Part shown: one piece after another, positions 40,064 through 50,870 of the stretch
How positions within the stretch are numbered: the first letter of the stretch is position 1
How the letters are laid out: every line of letters starts with the position of its first letter
Source of the DNA: Furcasterigmium furcatum
Lineage: Eukaryota > Ascomycota > Sordariomycetes > Glomerellales > Plectosphaerellaceae
Assembly: GCA_001599815.1 (NCBI GenBank)
Contig: BCIA01000006.1
Coordinates: 498,961-562,960, forward strand
Direction: 5' to 3'
Length of the DNA stretch: 64,000 bases
Notes under the pieces: generated by a model
What the model saw: only the letters and a program-made list of their open reading frames with translations
Databases searched by the model: none
What the model was told of the DNA's origin: nothing
Program-made: the position numbers and the translations under genes

Positions 40064-42118
40064 ATGACCGCTCGCGAACCCCTATGCTTGGTTGAGGCGA
40101 GCATTGCTGACCTCCGCCATGCGCTCGACTCACGAGCCATCACCAGCGTCGAACTCGTCGCGTTGTATCTGCACCGCATCGGCAAGTTCGACTACAGGGG
40201 CCCGAGTCTCAACTCGGTATGCGTCCTGAACCCCGAGGCTCTGCAGGAAGCCAAAGCCTCCGACGACTACAGGGCATCCGGCCGTGCACCTCGCTCCCTG
40301 GAGGGCATCCCCTTCACTGTCAAGGACAGCTTCCTCGTGAAGGGTATGACGGCTGCTGCCGGGTCCCCCGCCTTCCGTGATCTCGTCTCGTCTCGAGATG
40401 CGGCCATCGTGGCCTCTCTCCGCGCGGCCGGGGCCATCGTCCTCGGAAAGACCAACATGCCGGCCATGGCGGATGGTGGATGCCAGCGCGGCCTGTACGG
40501 GCGAGCCGAGAGCCCTTACAACCTGGAGTACTCGACCACGGCATACGCCTCGGGCTCGTCCAACGGCTGCGGCACCGCCACCGCGGCGAGCTTCGCGTCC
40601 TTCGGCTTCGCGGGCGAGACTGTCAGCTCAGGCCGGTCGCCGGCGTCGAACAACGCGCTGGTCGGCTACTCCCCCTCGCGAGGCGTCATCCCGAACCAGG
40701 GGCAGTGGCCGCTCTACCCGACTTGCGACGTTATCGTTCCCCATACGCGCTCGGTGCGGGACTTGTTCGACGTCTTGAATGTCATCGTGGCGGAGGACCG
40801 TCCCGCGGAGAACGGAGTCGATCTCTGGAGGTCGCAGAAGACGATCTCAATCCCCAAATATTCCGAGGTCAGGCCGTTGGATTATCACTCGCTCGAGGAC
40901 CCTGATTTCCTAAGGGGGAAGAGAATAGCCGTTCCACTCTCGTTCCTCGGACAAGGAAGCTCGGTCGTCTGTTCAGACGATATCCTCGCCCTCTGGAACT
41001 CGAACGTCAGGCCCAGGCTGGAGGCACTCGGCGCCACCGTCGTCGAGACCACCGACTTTCCCCTCTACGACCAGTACACTCGTCAGGATTTCCCCGGCCA
41101 GAGCGCGAACGTGCCGGGCCTCACCCAGGAGTGGAACAGCTTCGAGCGATGCGAGCTGATCGCCCTGGCATGGGATGACTTCCTCCGCGACAACGCGGAC
41201 CCCAAGTACCCTACCCTGCAGGCGGCCGACCCGGATCAGATGAAGCCCCTGATCGCGCCCATGGACGATCCCGCCCTTCATTCCGAGGCGCAGAATCAGG
41301 TCCGCTACCCTGACATGATCGACGCCGTCAGGGTCCGCACGCATACCATCCTCGAGTCTCCCGGGCTGCAGACCGCGCTCGAGGCCCTGGAGAACATGAG
41401 AAAGGCCGAGCTCGAGGGTTGGATGAGCAAGAACTCGTTCGACCTCATAGCATTCCCTACCAACGGCGACGTCGCCTACGCCGACTCGGACGAGAGCCGG
41501 GAACACATGCTCCACGCCCTCCGCGACGGCGTCAAGTACAGCAACGGGGGCAGGGCGCTGAAGCACCTCGGAGTGCCGTGCATAACGGTGCCAATGGGGG
41601 CGATCCCGAGCAGCCGGATGCCGGTCAGCATGACCTTCTGTGCCAGGGGCTTCGCCGACAGCGACCTGCTGCGGGCGGCCTACGCTTTCGACACCGCCGC
41701 GAAGCTGCGCACGGTTCCCGACCTGACGCCGGCCATCCCCTCGGACTACATCGACCTGGTCGACAAGACCCGGAATCTCTCGCCAACGGGCAAGCCCGTC
41801 CTGACGGCCAAGCTTCTGACCTCGGCCAGGTCCAGCACGGAAGAAGAGGAGATCTGTGACGTCGAGTTCTCGGGCACTCTGGTCTCGAGCGATCCGGCAA
41901 CCGGAGTCGCCTCCCTCGACGTTCTCGTCAACGGCGACCCTGCTGCCGAGCCCGTCCTCAACGGCGAGCAGTGGACCTGGAAGGCCACGCTGAGGACTTC
42001 CAAGCGCGTCGAGCGGTTTCCCCCTCTTGCTCCAATCCCGAGGGATCACTTCATGGTCGTCTTCGTGGCCAAGACATCCAATGGCAGAGCGAGCGCTGTC
42101 ATGAACCTGCTGGACTAA
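40064..42118 (+). CDS. Amidase-signature family hydrolase with C-terminal extension
   Basis: Intronless, 684 residues from the ATG at 40064 (ACCATGA); the in-frame ATG-poor extension upstream to 39977 looks like leader. The catalytic triad of the amidase signature family is complete: Lys87 (FTVKDSF), cis-Ser165 (ASGSSNG) and nucleophile Ser189 (GETVSSGRSPAS). The 24-residue Ser-Ser spacing equals that of FAAH (217/241). Members hydrolyse amide bonds of acylamides, indoleacetamide, carbamates or similar. After about residue 560 there is an extra 120-residue region (starting near TSARSSTEEEE) that reads as beta-rich (SLDVLVNGD, WTWKATLRT, FMVVFVAKT) and is not part of the usual fold. No signal peptide; probably cytosolic. 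Substrate unknown. Confidence 0.88.
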   Translation: MTAREPLCLVEASIADLRHALDSRAITSVELVALYLHRIGKFDYRGPSLNSVCVLNPEALQEAKASDDYRASGRAPRSLEGIPFTVKDSFLVKGMTAAAGSPAFRDLVSSRDAAIVASLRAAGAIVLGKTNMPAMADGGCQRGLYGRAESPYNLEYSTTAYASGSSNGCGTATAASFASFGFAGETVSSGRSPASNNALVGYSPSRGVIPNQGQWPLYPTCDVIVPHTRSVRDLFDVLNVIVAEDRPAENGVDLWRSQKTISIPKYSEVRPLDYHSLEDPDFLRGKRIAVPLSFLGQGSSVVCSDDILALWNSNVRPRLEALGATVVETTDFPLYDQYTRQDFPGQSANVPGLTQEWNSFERCELIALAWDDFLRDNADPKYPTLQAADPDQMKPLIAPMDDPALHSEAQNQVRYPDMIDAVRVRTHTILESPGLQTALEALENMRKAELEGWMSKNSFDLIAFPTNGDVAYADSDESREHMLHALRDGVKYSNGGRALKHLGVPCITVPMGAIPSSRMPVSMTFCARGFADSDLLRAAYAFDTAAKLRTVPDLTPAIPSDYIDLVDKTRNLSPTGKPVLTAKLLTSARSSTEEEEICDVEFSGTLVSSDPATGVASLDVLVNGDPAAEPVLNGEQWTWKATLRTSKRVERFPPLAPIPRDHFMVVFVAKTSNGRASAVMNLLD

Positions 42119-42738
42119 GCCAACCTGCAAACCCCCCGCATGAAGGCCTGTGATGAAAGAAGTTCTACTATGTACATGTCGGGGTCCGAACTGAGGCGGA
42201 GATGGCAGATAGAAGGAAGGATTGTAAGCTGTGGTCTCCCGGGAAGGGCCTCGAGATGCACTGGCCTCAGTCTAGACATCCATTTTTCCTCTCATGGATG
42301 GAGTTTATGATTAGAGAGACGCCGAGAAGAACAATTCTCAGCCGCCACCACAGTTAGTCTGGTGTCTGGAGAGCGCTGCTAGCCACGTTTAGGGATAAAT
42401 TAAATTCCAGCCTGTTTTGTAATATTCTCAGACGATCGTATAGATACCAACGCCAAAGAGCGTTGATGGGACCGTCTCAAGGAGCTAGAAATGCTTCGTT
42501 CAGGGGCGGTGGGCTATGGAAAGGGTCTTGGTCTCCCCTTATCATATCTACCAACAAGCAGAACAAAAGAACGTCAAGAAGCGAACACACACAATCTACA
42601 CCCCCAAGACCATTACACCCTCCGACTGAATCTCTCCCTCTTCCCCTTCTCACTCTACATCTCAAAATCTGATACCACCGGACCCTACCCTCATGACATT
42701 GAGCGAAGGCTACCGGATGCCCGCGCCTCGTTAACAGC
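42119..42738. other. Convergent intergenic region
   Basis: 620 bp between the amidase stop and the stop of the Ser/Thr-rich gene. No coding signal. Confidence 0.5.
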
Positions 42739-45573
42739 TCACATCAGCCACCGCACTAGCCTTCCCAGGAAAGACTCTTCGTCCTTCTCCTCGTCACGCT
42801 TCCATGACGCCCCCCCGCTCCAGCCACCAAAGTCATACCCGTCAAAGTACTCCGAGGTGGTGCTGGCCGCCCCCATCTCGTACGCATCGTCGGTCTCGCT
42901 AGACAGCCTCGACGCGGTGATCAGGGTCGTCGGGGCCGTGGGGGCGGGGGTGTACCCGCTCGACGTGCCCGGGACCGGAAGGGCGCCGGAGACGGTGCTC
43001 TCCGAGGAAACGGCGGACTCATACGACGGCTCGGGGTATGTGTCGTCATCGTCGTAGCTGTCCCGGGGGGTGACCGAGGTCGTGGCCGAGGCGGTGGATG
43101 TGCCCGGGATGGGGAGCGCGCCGGAAGTGGTGTTGTGGGTGACGGAAGACGAAGCGAGGGAGGATGGCTCGTAACCGCCGTCGGTTGACGAGCGGTCGCC
43201 ATAGCTTGGGGGCTTGGTCTTCGTCGTGGTCTCAGTACCATCACTCGACGTCCCGGGGATCGGCAGGACATCGGACACGGTGGAGTGAGACTCGGTGGTC
43301 TGGGATGGCTCGCCGTAGGTAGGGGGTTTGCTCTTCGTGGGAGTCTCTGACGATGAGCCGGTGATCGGGAGAGTGCCCGAGATGCCGTAGTCGCTGCTTG
43401 AAGACTCCGTGACGGTCGAAGCAACGTCGCTCGTCGAAGCGTATCCGTCGTCGGTTGTGGAAGTCGGAGTGATGGGAAGAGCGTCCGATACGGTGGAGTC
43501 GCTGCTCACGTCGCTGGAGCTCTCGGACGCGGACTCGGAAGACGAGGGGTGTGTCACACAGGGTGCCTTGGTCCTGCTCGTGGACTGGGTCTCGCTTTCG
43601 GAGCTGACCGAGCCACTGCTGTGAGTGCCGGAAGAAGTTTCCCATCCAGAGCTCGCGGGCAAACTACCGCTGATGGTGGTGTCGGATGACTCGTTGGAGG
43701 CAGAGGTCGTCCACGAGTAAGTGCTGGAAACATCCGAGGAAGTCTCCCAACCAGAGCTAACGGGTAAGGAGCCGCTGATGGTAATGTCTGTCGAGTGAGT
43801 GGACTCGGGCACAGATGACGACAACGTGTCTGTGCTGTAAGCATCCGACGACGTTTCAGTACCGGAAGTGATGGGCAACGCGTCGCTGACTGTCGTGTGG
43901 CTGACAGAAGAGGAATCCGGGGCAGAAGATGTCCACGAGTAACCATCGGAAAACGTCTCGGACCCAGAGCTGATGGGCAACGTGCCGCTGATAGTCGACT
44001 CCGAAGTTTGCGTGGAATCAGGCGTGGACAACGTCCAAGAGTACGCGCTGCTTTCCTCGGAAGAGGAAACGTCCGAGTACCCCTTCGAGGTCTGCGAGGT
44101 CTCAAGGCCAGAAGAAATTCCATACGAGGAGGAGACGGCAGAGCTCTCCGTTCCGTAGGATGCAGACGAAGATGTATCGTACGAGCTAGCCTCAGACTCC
44201 CAAGAGCTCACGGACGATGATCCCGAAGGTGCCGTCGTGGGGTATGAGAGATACGATGAGAGCGTGATGGACCCCGAGGGGATGGAAATCGTCGGCAGCG
44301 TTCCCGAAATGGTCCAGTTGGGGGCAGGTCGGCTGCTCTCGGACTTTGTGACGGTGTGGGTGCTCGTCAGAGTCGTCTGATGCGTCGTTGTGGTCGTCAG
44401 TCCAGACGATGGATGAGGGTAGGTCGCGTCTCCGCTGCTTTCGATGCTTCTCGATGACGAACGGCCAGTGGGGTAGGTGAAGTCGCCAGAGGACGTCCGG
44501 GCGGTAAAGGTTTCCGAGGAGGCCTCGGAAGAGAGGGGCACGGTAGATGAAATCCTAGTGTCATACGACGAAGTGGTGCCCGGCCATTCGCTGGAGCTGT
44601 CCGTTCCGACAGAGCTCGGCACGCTGTACGAAACCGTCGAACTGTTGCCGTACGTTGTCGTCCAAGTCTTGGTGGACGTGCCGGGGCTGATGGGTGCAGT
44701 GGACTCGATGGTGCTTTCGCTTTCAGTGCTGCCGGAAGTATAGGTGTGAGTCTTGGAATCCGTGCTGGGAGTCCCCGATGGATACGGCGTGTCGGTCTCG
44801 GAGCTGACTGCGAATGTGGTAACCGAGGACGACGTTTCAGGAGGATAACCGTCATCCGTGCTGGCGGACTTGGAAGAGACATCGCTGCTGAGGCCCGCGG
44901 TCGAAGAGACTGTCAAGTTGAACGTTGTGCTTGGTGTCACGGTGGTGTCGACCCAGGTTGTGATGGTTGTGGTTGGGAGGTCCCCGGATTCAGTTGTGCC
45001 AACATCCGAACTGATCGACGACGACGTGAGCCAGGTGGAGGTTTCGTTGCCGTAGGTGCGGGTGGAGGTGCTCGCCGTGGACGAGATGATTGGCAGGGTA
45101 GACTCGATTGTCCTGTCACTGCTGGTGACACCATACGAAGCGGATGTAGAGTTGCCATAGGGTACCGAGCTGGAAGCCGTCTCGCTCGAGACATGAGCCG
45201 AGGAAGAGGTCCAGGTCCAGGTGCTGGTCAGAGTGCTGACATCGGAAGACGTGAGACCAGTTGGAAGAGGGAGGGATATGGTCGACTCGGACTCGGTTGC
45301 GGTGCCCGAACTTTCCGACACGGCGGACGTCAGCGAGCAAGGCTCGCAGTAGGTGCATCTCTCTCGCTCCGTGACGGTGACGGTGGTCGTGGCACAGTCG
45401 GCGGCACAAGTGGTCACCGAGACGGTGGACGACTGAGGGGGATACTCGTCATCCTGTTGAGCAATGGCTCTAGCCAGAGAAATGCTGCAAGATAGTCAGC
45501 AATGTACATGAGATGTACCTGAAGAAACTTACCTCAGGCTCAAGAGGCCGACACGAGAGATGAAGTTGAACAT
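42739..45573 (-). CDS. Secreted Ser/Thr-rich repetitive surface protein
   Basis: Two exons, 45573-45533 and 45484-42739 (48-bp intron), encode 928 residues. The intron lies inside the signal peptide (MFNFISRVGLLSLSISLARA), typical for small first exons. A short N-terminal cysteine cluster (TTCAADCATTT ... RCTYCEPC) is followed by about 800 residues of Ser/Thr with degenerate repeats around the core ISG(S/T)LP-(I/V)-SSG-ETSSD, repeated many times and probably heavily O-glycosylated. There is no C-terminal hydrophobic GPI signal; the protein ends in an acidic/basic tail (KRDEEKDEES then LGRLVRWLM). Most likely a cell-wall or secreted mucin-like/adhesin protein. Antisense frames are open along much of it only because of its repetitive GC-rich composition. 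Confidence 0.85.
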
Positions 45574-47628
45574 GGTGACAGCAGAGCATAACAAAGAGTG
45601 TCAAACAAACGAATGGAAGGCCTGAAGAGGCGAGGTGTGGTGAAAGCAGGGGAGAGGCGCTCTTGGTTTTCCAGCAAGATCCCACCGTCAGTCGGTCTGA
45701 GAGAGCGAAGAGGAGTGCGAGAAAAGGAGCAGACACCTGCCCTTGATACTTTATATCCCCTCTCAGTCTCGAGCATCTCACCGACCTAAGCTTAATGTTG
45801 TCCTCTCTCGCACGGCATCTCCTGCAGCCAGACACTCCCTGCCGTCCCCCTGACACATCAGCATGCTCCCATACCCCGGCAGAGCATGGCTCCCACGGCG
45901 TGGACAGTCGTACGGTCAGCCTTCTGGGACATTGCGACCGGCGGAGGCTTGGTCGAGATCCCGGGGCCAACCATGCACGCGGCCGTTACTCCGGCCGCGC
46001 CGAGAGACCCCAAACTATTGGCAAGTTGTCGTTCAGGATGACCTGTTTGTATACACAGAACCGGTTCAGGGGTATCCGGTAATGAGGCCGACGACTTGGA
46101 TCAGGGAATATCCCGAGGTCAGCTACCGGCCGCGACAAACAGTGCGTCTGTCAAGGGCTCGACTCGTGAAATTCTCGCCGATGAAGGGTTGACTCATGGC
46201 CCAGAATAGAAACAGACTCTTGCAATGTCACCATTGACTTCCAAGACGACGACTTCAGCCTCGGTGTCATCCTTCGGGCGGCTCGTACTCCGCCCGTTTG
46301 GGCGCTCGCTCCGAGGGTCAAGGGTATTGTTCTCGGAGCTTCGCGGCTGCTGAGACCACCTCTCGACTCGAACGGCTGCCGGAACCTCCTGTTTGCGCAA
46401 ACAAGCCTTCGTTTGTCCGGCACAAATGTCCCGTCTGCGCTGCAGGAGATAGAGTGTTCGCCCTGCATGCTCCCGGGGCTCACCCGATATCTACGTCGAG
46501 TTCCGAACGCTTGTCCTCAAGAACTAGCATGCGACTGCAGGCTTCCGACTGGAGTGCTCGATGTCCTTGTTGCCATCCTCGACGACTCCCAAGTGGTCTG
46601 CATCCAACAGTGGTAGCCCGAGCACGTATCAATCTCCTGAATGTCCTTCAGGCAAGACACCATGCGAATTCCACGGATTGTCAACCCTACAATTGCATCC
46701 GCTAGTCGAATCCTCCAACAAAATGTGGTCAGCTTGTTCGAGGTGTGTCTTGGGCGTTGTGGCACCAACGCGGGTTCCTGCAGCAGCTGGGATGCACCTC
46801 GTCCCCAAGCCCATCGCACGAGAGAGATTGCGGTCAAACGCAGTGAGTGAGGATTTATGCTTGCTTGTCAGTCTGCTTGGCCTGTCCCGACCCAACCCAA
46901 GCCTACGAGGGGGTCACACCATGACCTTGATCTTGCAGCGCGGTCGATCTGCGGGATCGAGCGCATTGGCGGGGACGGTTGTCAGTTGTCGAGTGGTCCA
47001 AGGAGAGGGGTTGAAACGGCTCATGGCATCCGTCCAAGTTCCGGTGAGAGCGATTCCGTCGCCATTTGATTGCTGGCCATCGGAGGTTTTGCCGCCGTCC
47101 ATGGAAGTCACAGTGTGTCCACCCCCTTGGCTGTCGCTCGTTGGAGTTATCCAGCCTCCCGTGCCAGGTCGGATGGCAAGGCCCCGCGTACCGTGACACG
47201 GCCATGAGCGAGCCACGCCGTGTGCTGTGCTGTTAGCCATGCCGTAACTCACGACTTGTGTTCTTCTCGCTCAAGTGCAGCCGAGACAGTCCCTTGGCCG
47301 GCTGTTGCGCACATCGAACGCATGCGAGAAGGGCAGCCCAAGTCGGCTCCCGCGAGACCGGGTAGCTCGTCACACAACAGCACGGGAATCAAGGCAGGCG
47401 GTCAATCTACGTGTACGTCGCACGGTGTCACAAATTCGATCTTTCCTGTTGAGCATTCTTTCTTATCTCGGTCCAGTTCGTGGCCCCTGAGCGCGTCCCG
47501 GCAGGACCAGTGTCTTCATCTCCGTACCTGCTGAGGTTAAAACCCACCGAGACAGAATTTCCCCATGTCTTGACTTGTTGCAGTGGCGCGCGCCGTGTAA
47601 AGGGGGCTTGGTGGCTTGCAGACCGACC
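45574..47628. other. Long intergenic region (2 kb), no gene recognised
   Basis: Upstream of the Ser/Thr-rich gene and downstream of the SOD gene, both on minus. ORFs of up to 210 codons overlap on both strands without motifs or splice logic. The promoter of the Ser/Thr-rich gene lies at its left end. Confidence 0.5.
45751..45756 (-). promoter_or_regulatory. TATA box of the Ser/Thr-rich gene
   Basis: TATAAA on the minus strand (within GATATAAAG), about 180 bp before the ATG at 45573. Confidence 0.5.
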
Positions 47629-48495
47629 TTATAGGGTCGCCTTGAGGGCCTTGAAGGCATCGTCCCGTCCTCCGGCGAAGCGAGCCTCGGCGGTCTTCCA
47701 GTTGATGACGTTCCAGATGTTCTCGACGTACGCCGCCTTGCCGTTGAGATACTACCGCGGGTTGTCAGAGCTGTACAAGATGTGGCCTGAGCGAATGTTT
47801 CGCGAGTACGCGTGAGACTTACCTGCAGGTAGTATGCATGCTCCCACATGTCGACGCCGAAGACGGGAACGCCCTTGGTGATGGGGTCCTGGTCCTTGGT
47901 GGTGACAATGTGCAGGCCGGTCACGTCGTCCTTGACGAGCCAGCCCCAGCCGCTGCCAGTGATGCCGAGGAGTGCGGCGTTGAAAGCAGCCTTGAACTGG
48001 TCGACGCCGCCCCAGATCTTGGTGATCTCGGCAATGAGTGCGGGGGCAGACTCGGGGCTGGCGTCGGTGCTGGAGGCTGGCGAGAGGTTCTCCCAGAAGA
48101 GGCTGTGGTTGATGTGACCGCCGCCGTTGAAGTTCAGTGCGGCAAGGATGCCGACGCGGTTCTGGAGGGGGTTCGCGTTGTAGGTCTCGACGGCCTTGTT
48201 GAGGTTTGTGACGTAGGCCTGGTGGTGCTTGCTGTGGTGCAGCTCCATGATCTGGGCCGAGATGTGCGGCTCCAGAGCCTGAATCGGTACGCAGTCAGCA
48301 AACAAACATTCGAGGTAGACTGTACGGAAGCAATCGGACGCTGAGGACTCGGGGGATCTCATGGGCCGGCCTCGGGTGGCAGCTTCGGGAGCGTGCAGTC
48401 GGGAGTCGTAGGATGCCACATGTCATGAGGAACGGGAATGAGAATGGGGCACGTACATTGTAAGCATACGGAAGTACAGGAAGAGAGTACGCCAT
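47629..48495 (-). CDS. Manganese superoxide dismutase without targeting presequence
   Basis: Three exons, 48495-48457, 48278-47823 and 47751-47629 (introns 178 and 71 bp, phase 0); 205 residues. Fe/Mn-SOD features are complete: MELHHSKHHQAYV with the first metal His, GGGHINHSLFWENL with the second, and the signature DMWEHAYYLQYLNGK with the last Asp and His. GGGH-INH and the overall pattern favour Mn. The protein begins MAYSLPVLPYAYNALEPHIS, i.e. at the start of the mature fold, so no mitochondrial presequence is encoded in this model. This fits the cytosolic MnSODs known in fungi. It dismutates superoxide to H2O2. An upstream alternative first exon cannot be excluded. It is divergent from the small gene at 49249. 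Confidence 0.92.
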
Positions 48496-49248
48496 TTTGA
48501 CGGGTCGTTGTCGGGGGTTTGACCTGGAAATATGAGGTGCGCGATGCGGGTGAAGGAGGAAGTTGAGGATGAAGGCGGCGTTCAGTTGGTGAATGGGAAA
48601 GAAACGTCCTCATTACCCCTCTTCCGAGGTAAAGTGCCGGCCAGCCTGTCCCTCCTCTGCTCCTTCCTTCCTTCTCACTTCGGGGGCAGGGTAGGCAGGA
48701 GCTCTGACGTGATGAGGCGAGAACCTTGACGGCCGCATCTGCTGCTGAGGCAGAGGAGACGTAAATGCTGGCCAACCATTGGCCGCTGACCGGCCCTCGG
48801 TGAAGCCACAGAGCAGACGGAATCGAGTCTCGTCACGTCAGTCCAAAATCTGGCCCAAAAATGGATTTGTTTGATATCCACAAGGGATACTGATTCGTGT
48901 ATGCATCGGCTGTACCAAAACATGCTCACTATTCGCAGACGCTGCTCGGTGAGCGGGATACTTGCTCAATCTCTCTCAAGCTCACCGAGCTAAATCGCCC
49001 GAAGAGGAAATCGGTCAGCCCCGTGATTGGCCGAGGCCATTTGCGCATGTTTTAGAGACTTGCAGACCGAGTCGCTCACCTGGGTCTGGAACCATCAAGG
49101 TTGGCTTCTTAAGCCAGCCGCTTCTGTCGCAAGACGTCCGTCTGGATTGTTCATCGGCTTTTCGCTTCTTATTTATCTCAGCATCCTGCATTCATCTTGA
49201 TACTTCTTCTCAACTTCGTCCGATCCCAGGCCATCAATCACCCACATC
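48496..49248. promoter_or_regulatory. Divergent promoter region between SOD and the small Cys protein
   Basis: 753 bp shared upstream region. No coding signal; runs of CTTCC and CTCC on one strand near the SOD start. No specific binding site can be assigned with confidence. Confidence 0.45.
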
Positions 49249-49765
49249 ATGTGCGGCCACGACACGTCCAACAAGCCTCGCGGAGGAGCCCTGGCGGTGT
49301 TGAACCCCAAGATCCGGGATGCGCAGCTCTTCCGCGGCGACCTGTCCTTCCACACTCCCGGCCAGCCGAACAGCTCCACGGCGACGCATGCGAGATGGAC
49401 ATGCGAGGCCGGCTGCAGCGCGAGCACGATGGAGGATCTGTTTGTCGTGATCCAGTAAGACCTCATGAAAACCCCTCACCTCGACCACCAGGCTGACAAG
49501 TCGCAGTCAATCCGGAGACATGACGAGGACAAGCGCCGACTGCGGGCTCTTCCACCAGTTCGCATTGGCCAAAGCGGTGGCCGTTCCGACCGGCGACGGC
49601 CTGGAGCTGGCATTAGACGAACCCATCTCTCTCCAAGTCGGAGGCAGCGGCATCATCGGCCGTCGCATCTCCATCTTCTCGAGACAGCCGTCCCCAGATA
49701 ACGAGGCTGTGGCCGAGGGCATTGTCGGCTTCAACTTCATGCAGCCCGCCACCGCGTCTCTCTGA
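49249..49765 (+). CDS. Small hypothetical protein (154 residues)
   Basis: Two exons, 49249-49454 and 49507-49765 (52-bp intron, GTAAGA...GCAG). No signal peptide; starts MCGHDTSNKPRGGALAVLNP. Contains Cys at 2 and near 52, 56 and 81 and ends in a beta-rich part (ISLQVGGSGIIGRRISIFS; GIVGFNFMQP). I do not recognise the family. The order of short strands with scattered Cys/His is reminiscent of small beta-barrel proteins, but the metal-binding pattern of Cu/Zn SOD is not there. It is divergent from the MnSOD gene. Confidence 0.65.
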
Positions 49766-50870
49766 TCGTCGGACGAGCCGGTTTTCGTCTGTTGTCATTA
49801 GCGCTGGCGTTTGGGTATGGGAATCGGGTCAATCATCCGGCGTTGTTGGAGATTCCACTGCTGATCTCTCGGTTCTACGGGTTCTGCCATGATCCGCTGC
49901 TCATCACATTGCCCTCCAAGGTTCTCTTCTATCAGTAACAAATATGATCTCCTCTGCTGATCCCCGTTCATCATATGTCCCAGACACTCCGCCGTGCTTG
50001 ATTCGGATGTTCCCCACAGGCCCCCTGACATCACAGCACATCGCATCGCATCCCCTGTCCGGCAACTGGATCCTGGGCTGTCGGCCCCTGCGTCGCCCAC
50101 ATTTTCAGGTCCGAATCTGGCGGATAGGCGCCGACGCCTGCAATCACCAGCGAGCAAAGGCGCTGTCGACGTTTCGTCTTTATCGGCGCTAGGCCTGGCT
50201 CGGCCAACACGCCCGATGAATGCGTCTCAGAAGCGTCCGAACTTCTGCGCCTCCAACCCCTGAGATCGTCGTCATCTCATGTCGTCTACCAGCACCACGG
50301 AACGAAGACGCTGGGCGCGCTCGGCTGATCGGCAAGCACACGCCAACTTATCTCGAACAAGCTTGCACGCGCCCCCTGGTTCTGGTCCAGAGCCGAAATA
50401 GCACTGGCAGCACTTGATCCATGCCCCGAGCAAGATGGCCCGATGGCCCCAGGCGTGGAGGGGATATCCATCTCTCGGCGCCTCCGACCTTCGCGCCCGT
50501 CTCAAGTTGATGGGTATTCGTCAATCGCAATACGCAGGGTTCGGATATCCAGGCACGGAGGACGCCCGTCCTGGCATAGCAGGGAGGAGAAGGGGCTGGC
50601 TCGGAGTCAACGCCGTGGGTGTCTCGTCGACATAAAGACGCCGTGATGCTCCCTCCATCTCGGCCGTTTCTTCTTCTCCTCTCTTCAACAGTCTGCTACT
50701 GTACACTCTTTCGGTTTCTTCATACCCCATTCATTCACTTTCATTCTACCTGTCAACTTCACTGTGTGAAGCTGGGACACTCTCTTTCAACCATTTTTGA
50801 TCCAGGACATTTTTGACCTCCTCGACGACCCTCGTTCACTCCAACAACTTCCACGCCCCTTTACATCAAC
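49766..50870. other. Intergenic region upstream of the AA9 gene
   Basis: About 1.1 kb with no supported gene. The last 220 bp are pyrimidine-rich (CTTCTTCTCCTCTC near 50680, ACTTTCATTC near 50740), as expected for a long 5' leader. Confidence 0.5.

Noticed and set aside
46561..47196. 211-codon plus ORF between the Ser/Thr-rich gene and SOD
   Set aside because: No recognisable domain; several competing frames of equal quality on both strands.
47463..48419. 318-codon minus ORF over SOD
   Set aside because: Reads through both SOD introns; the spliced model restores the MnSOD N- and C-termini exactly.
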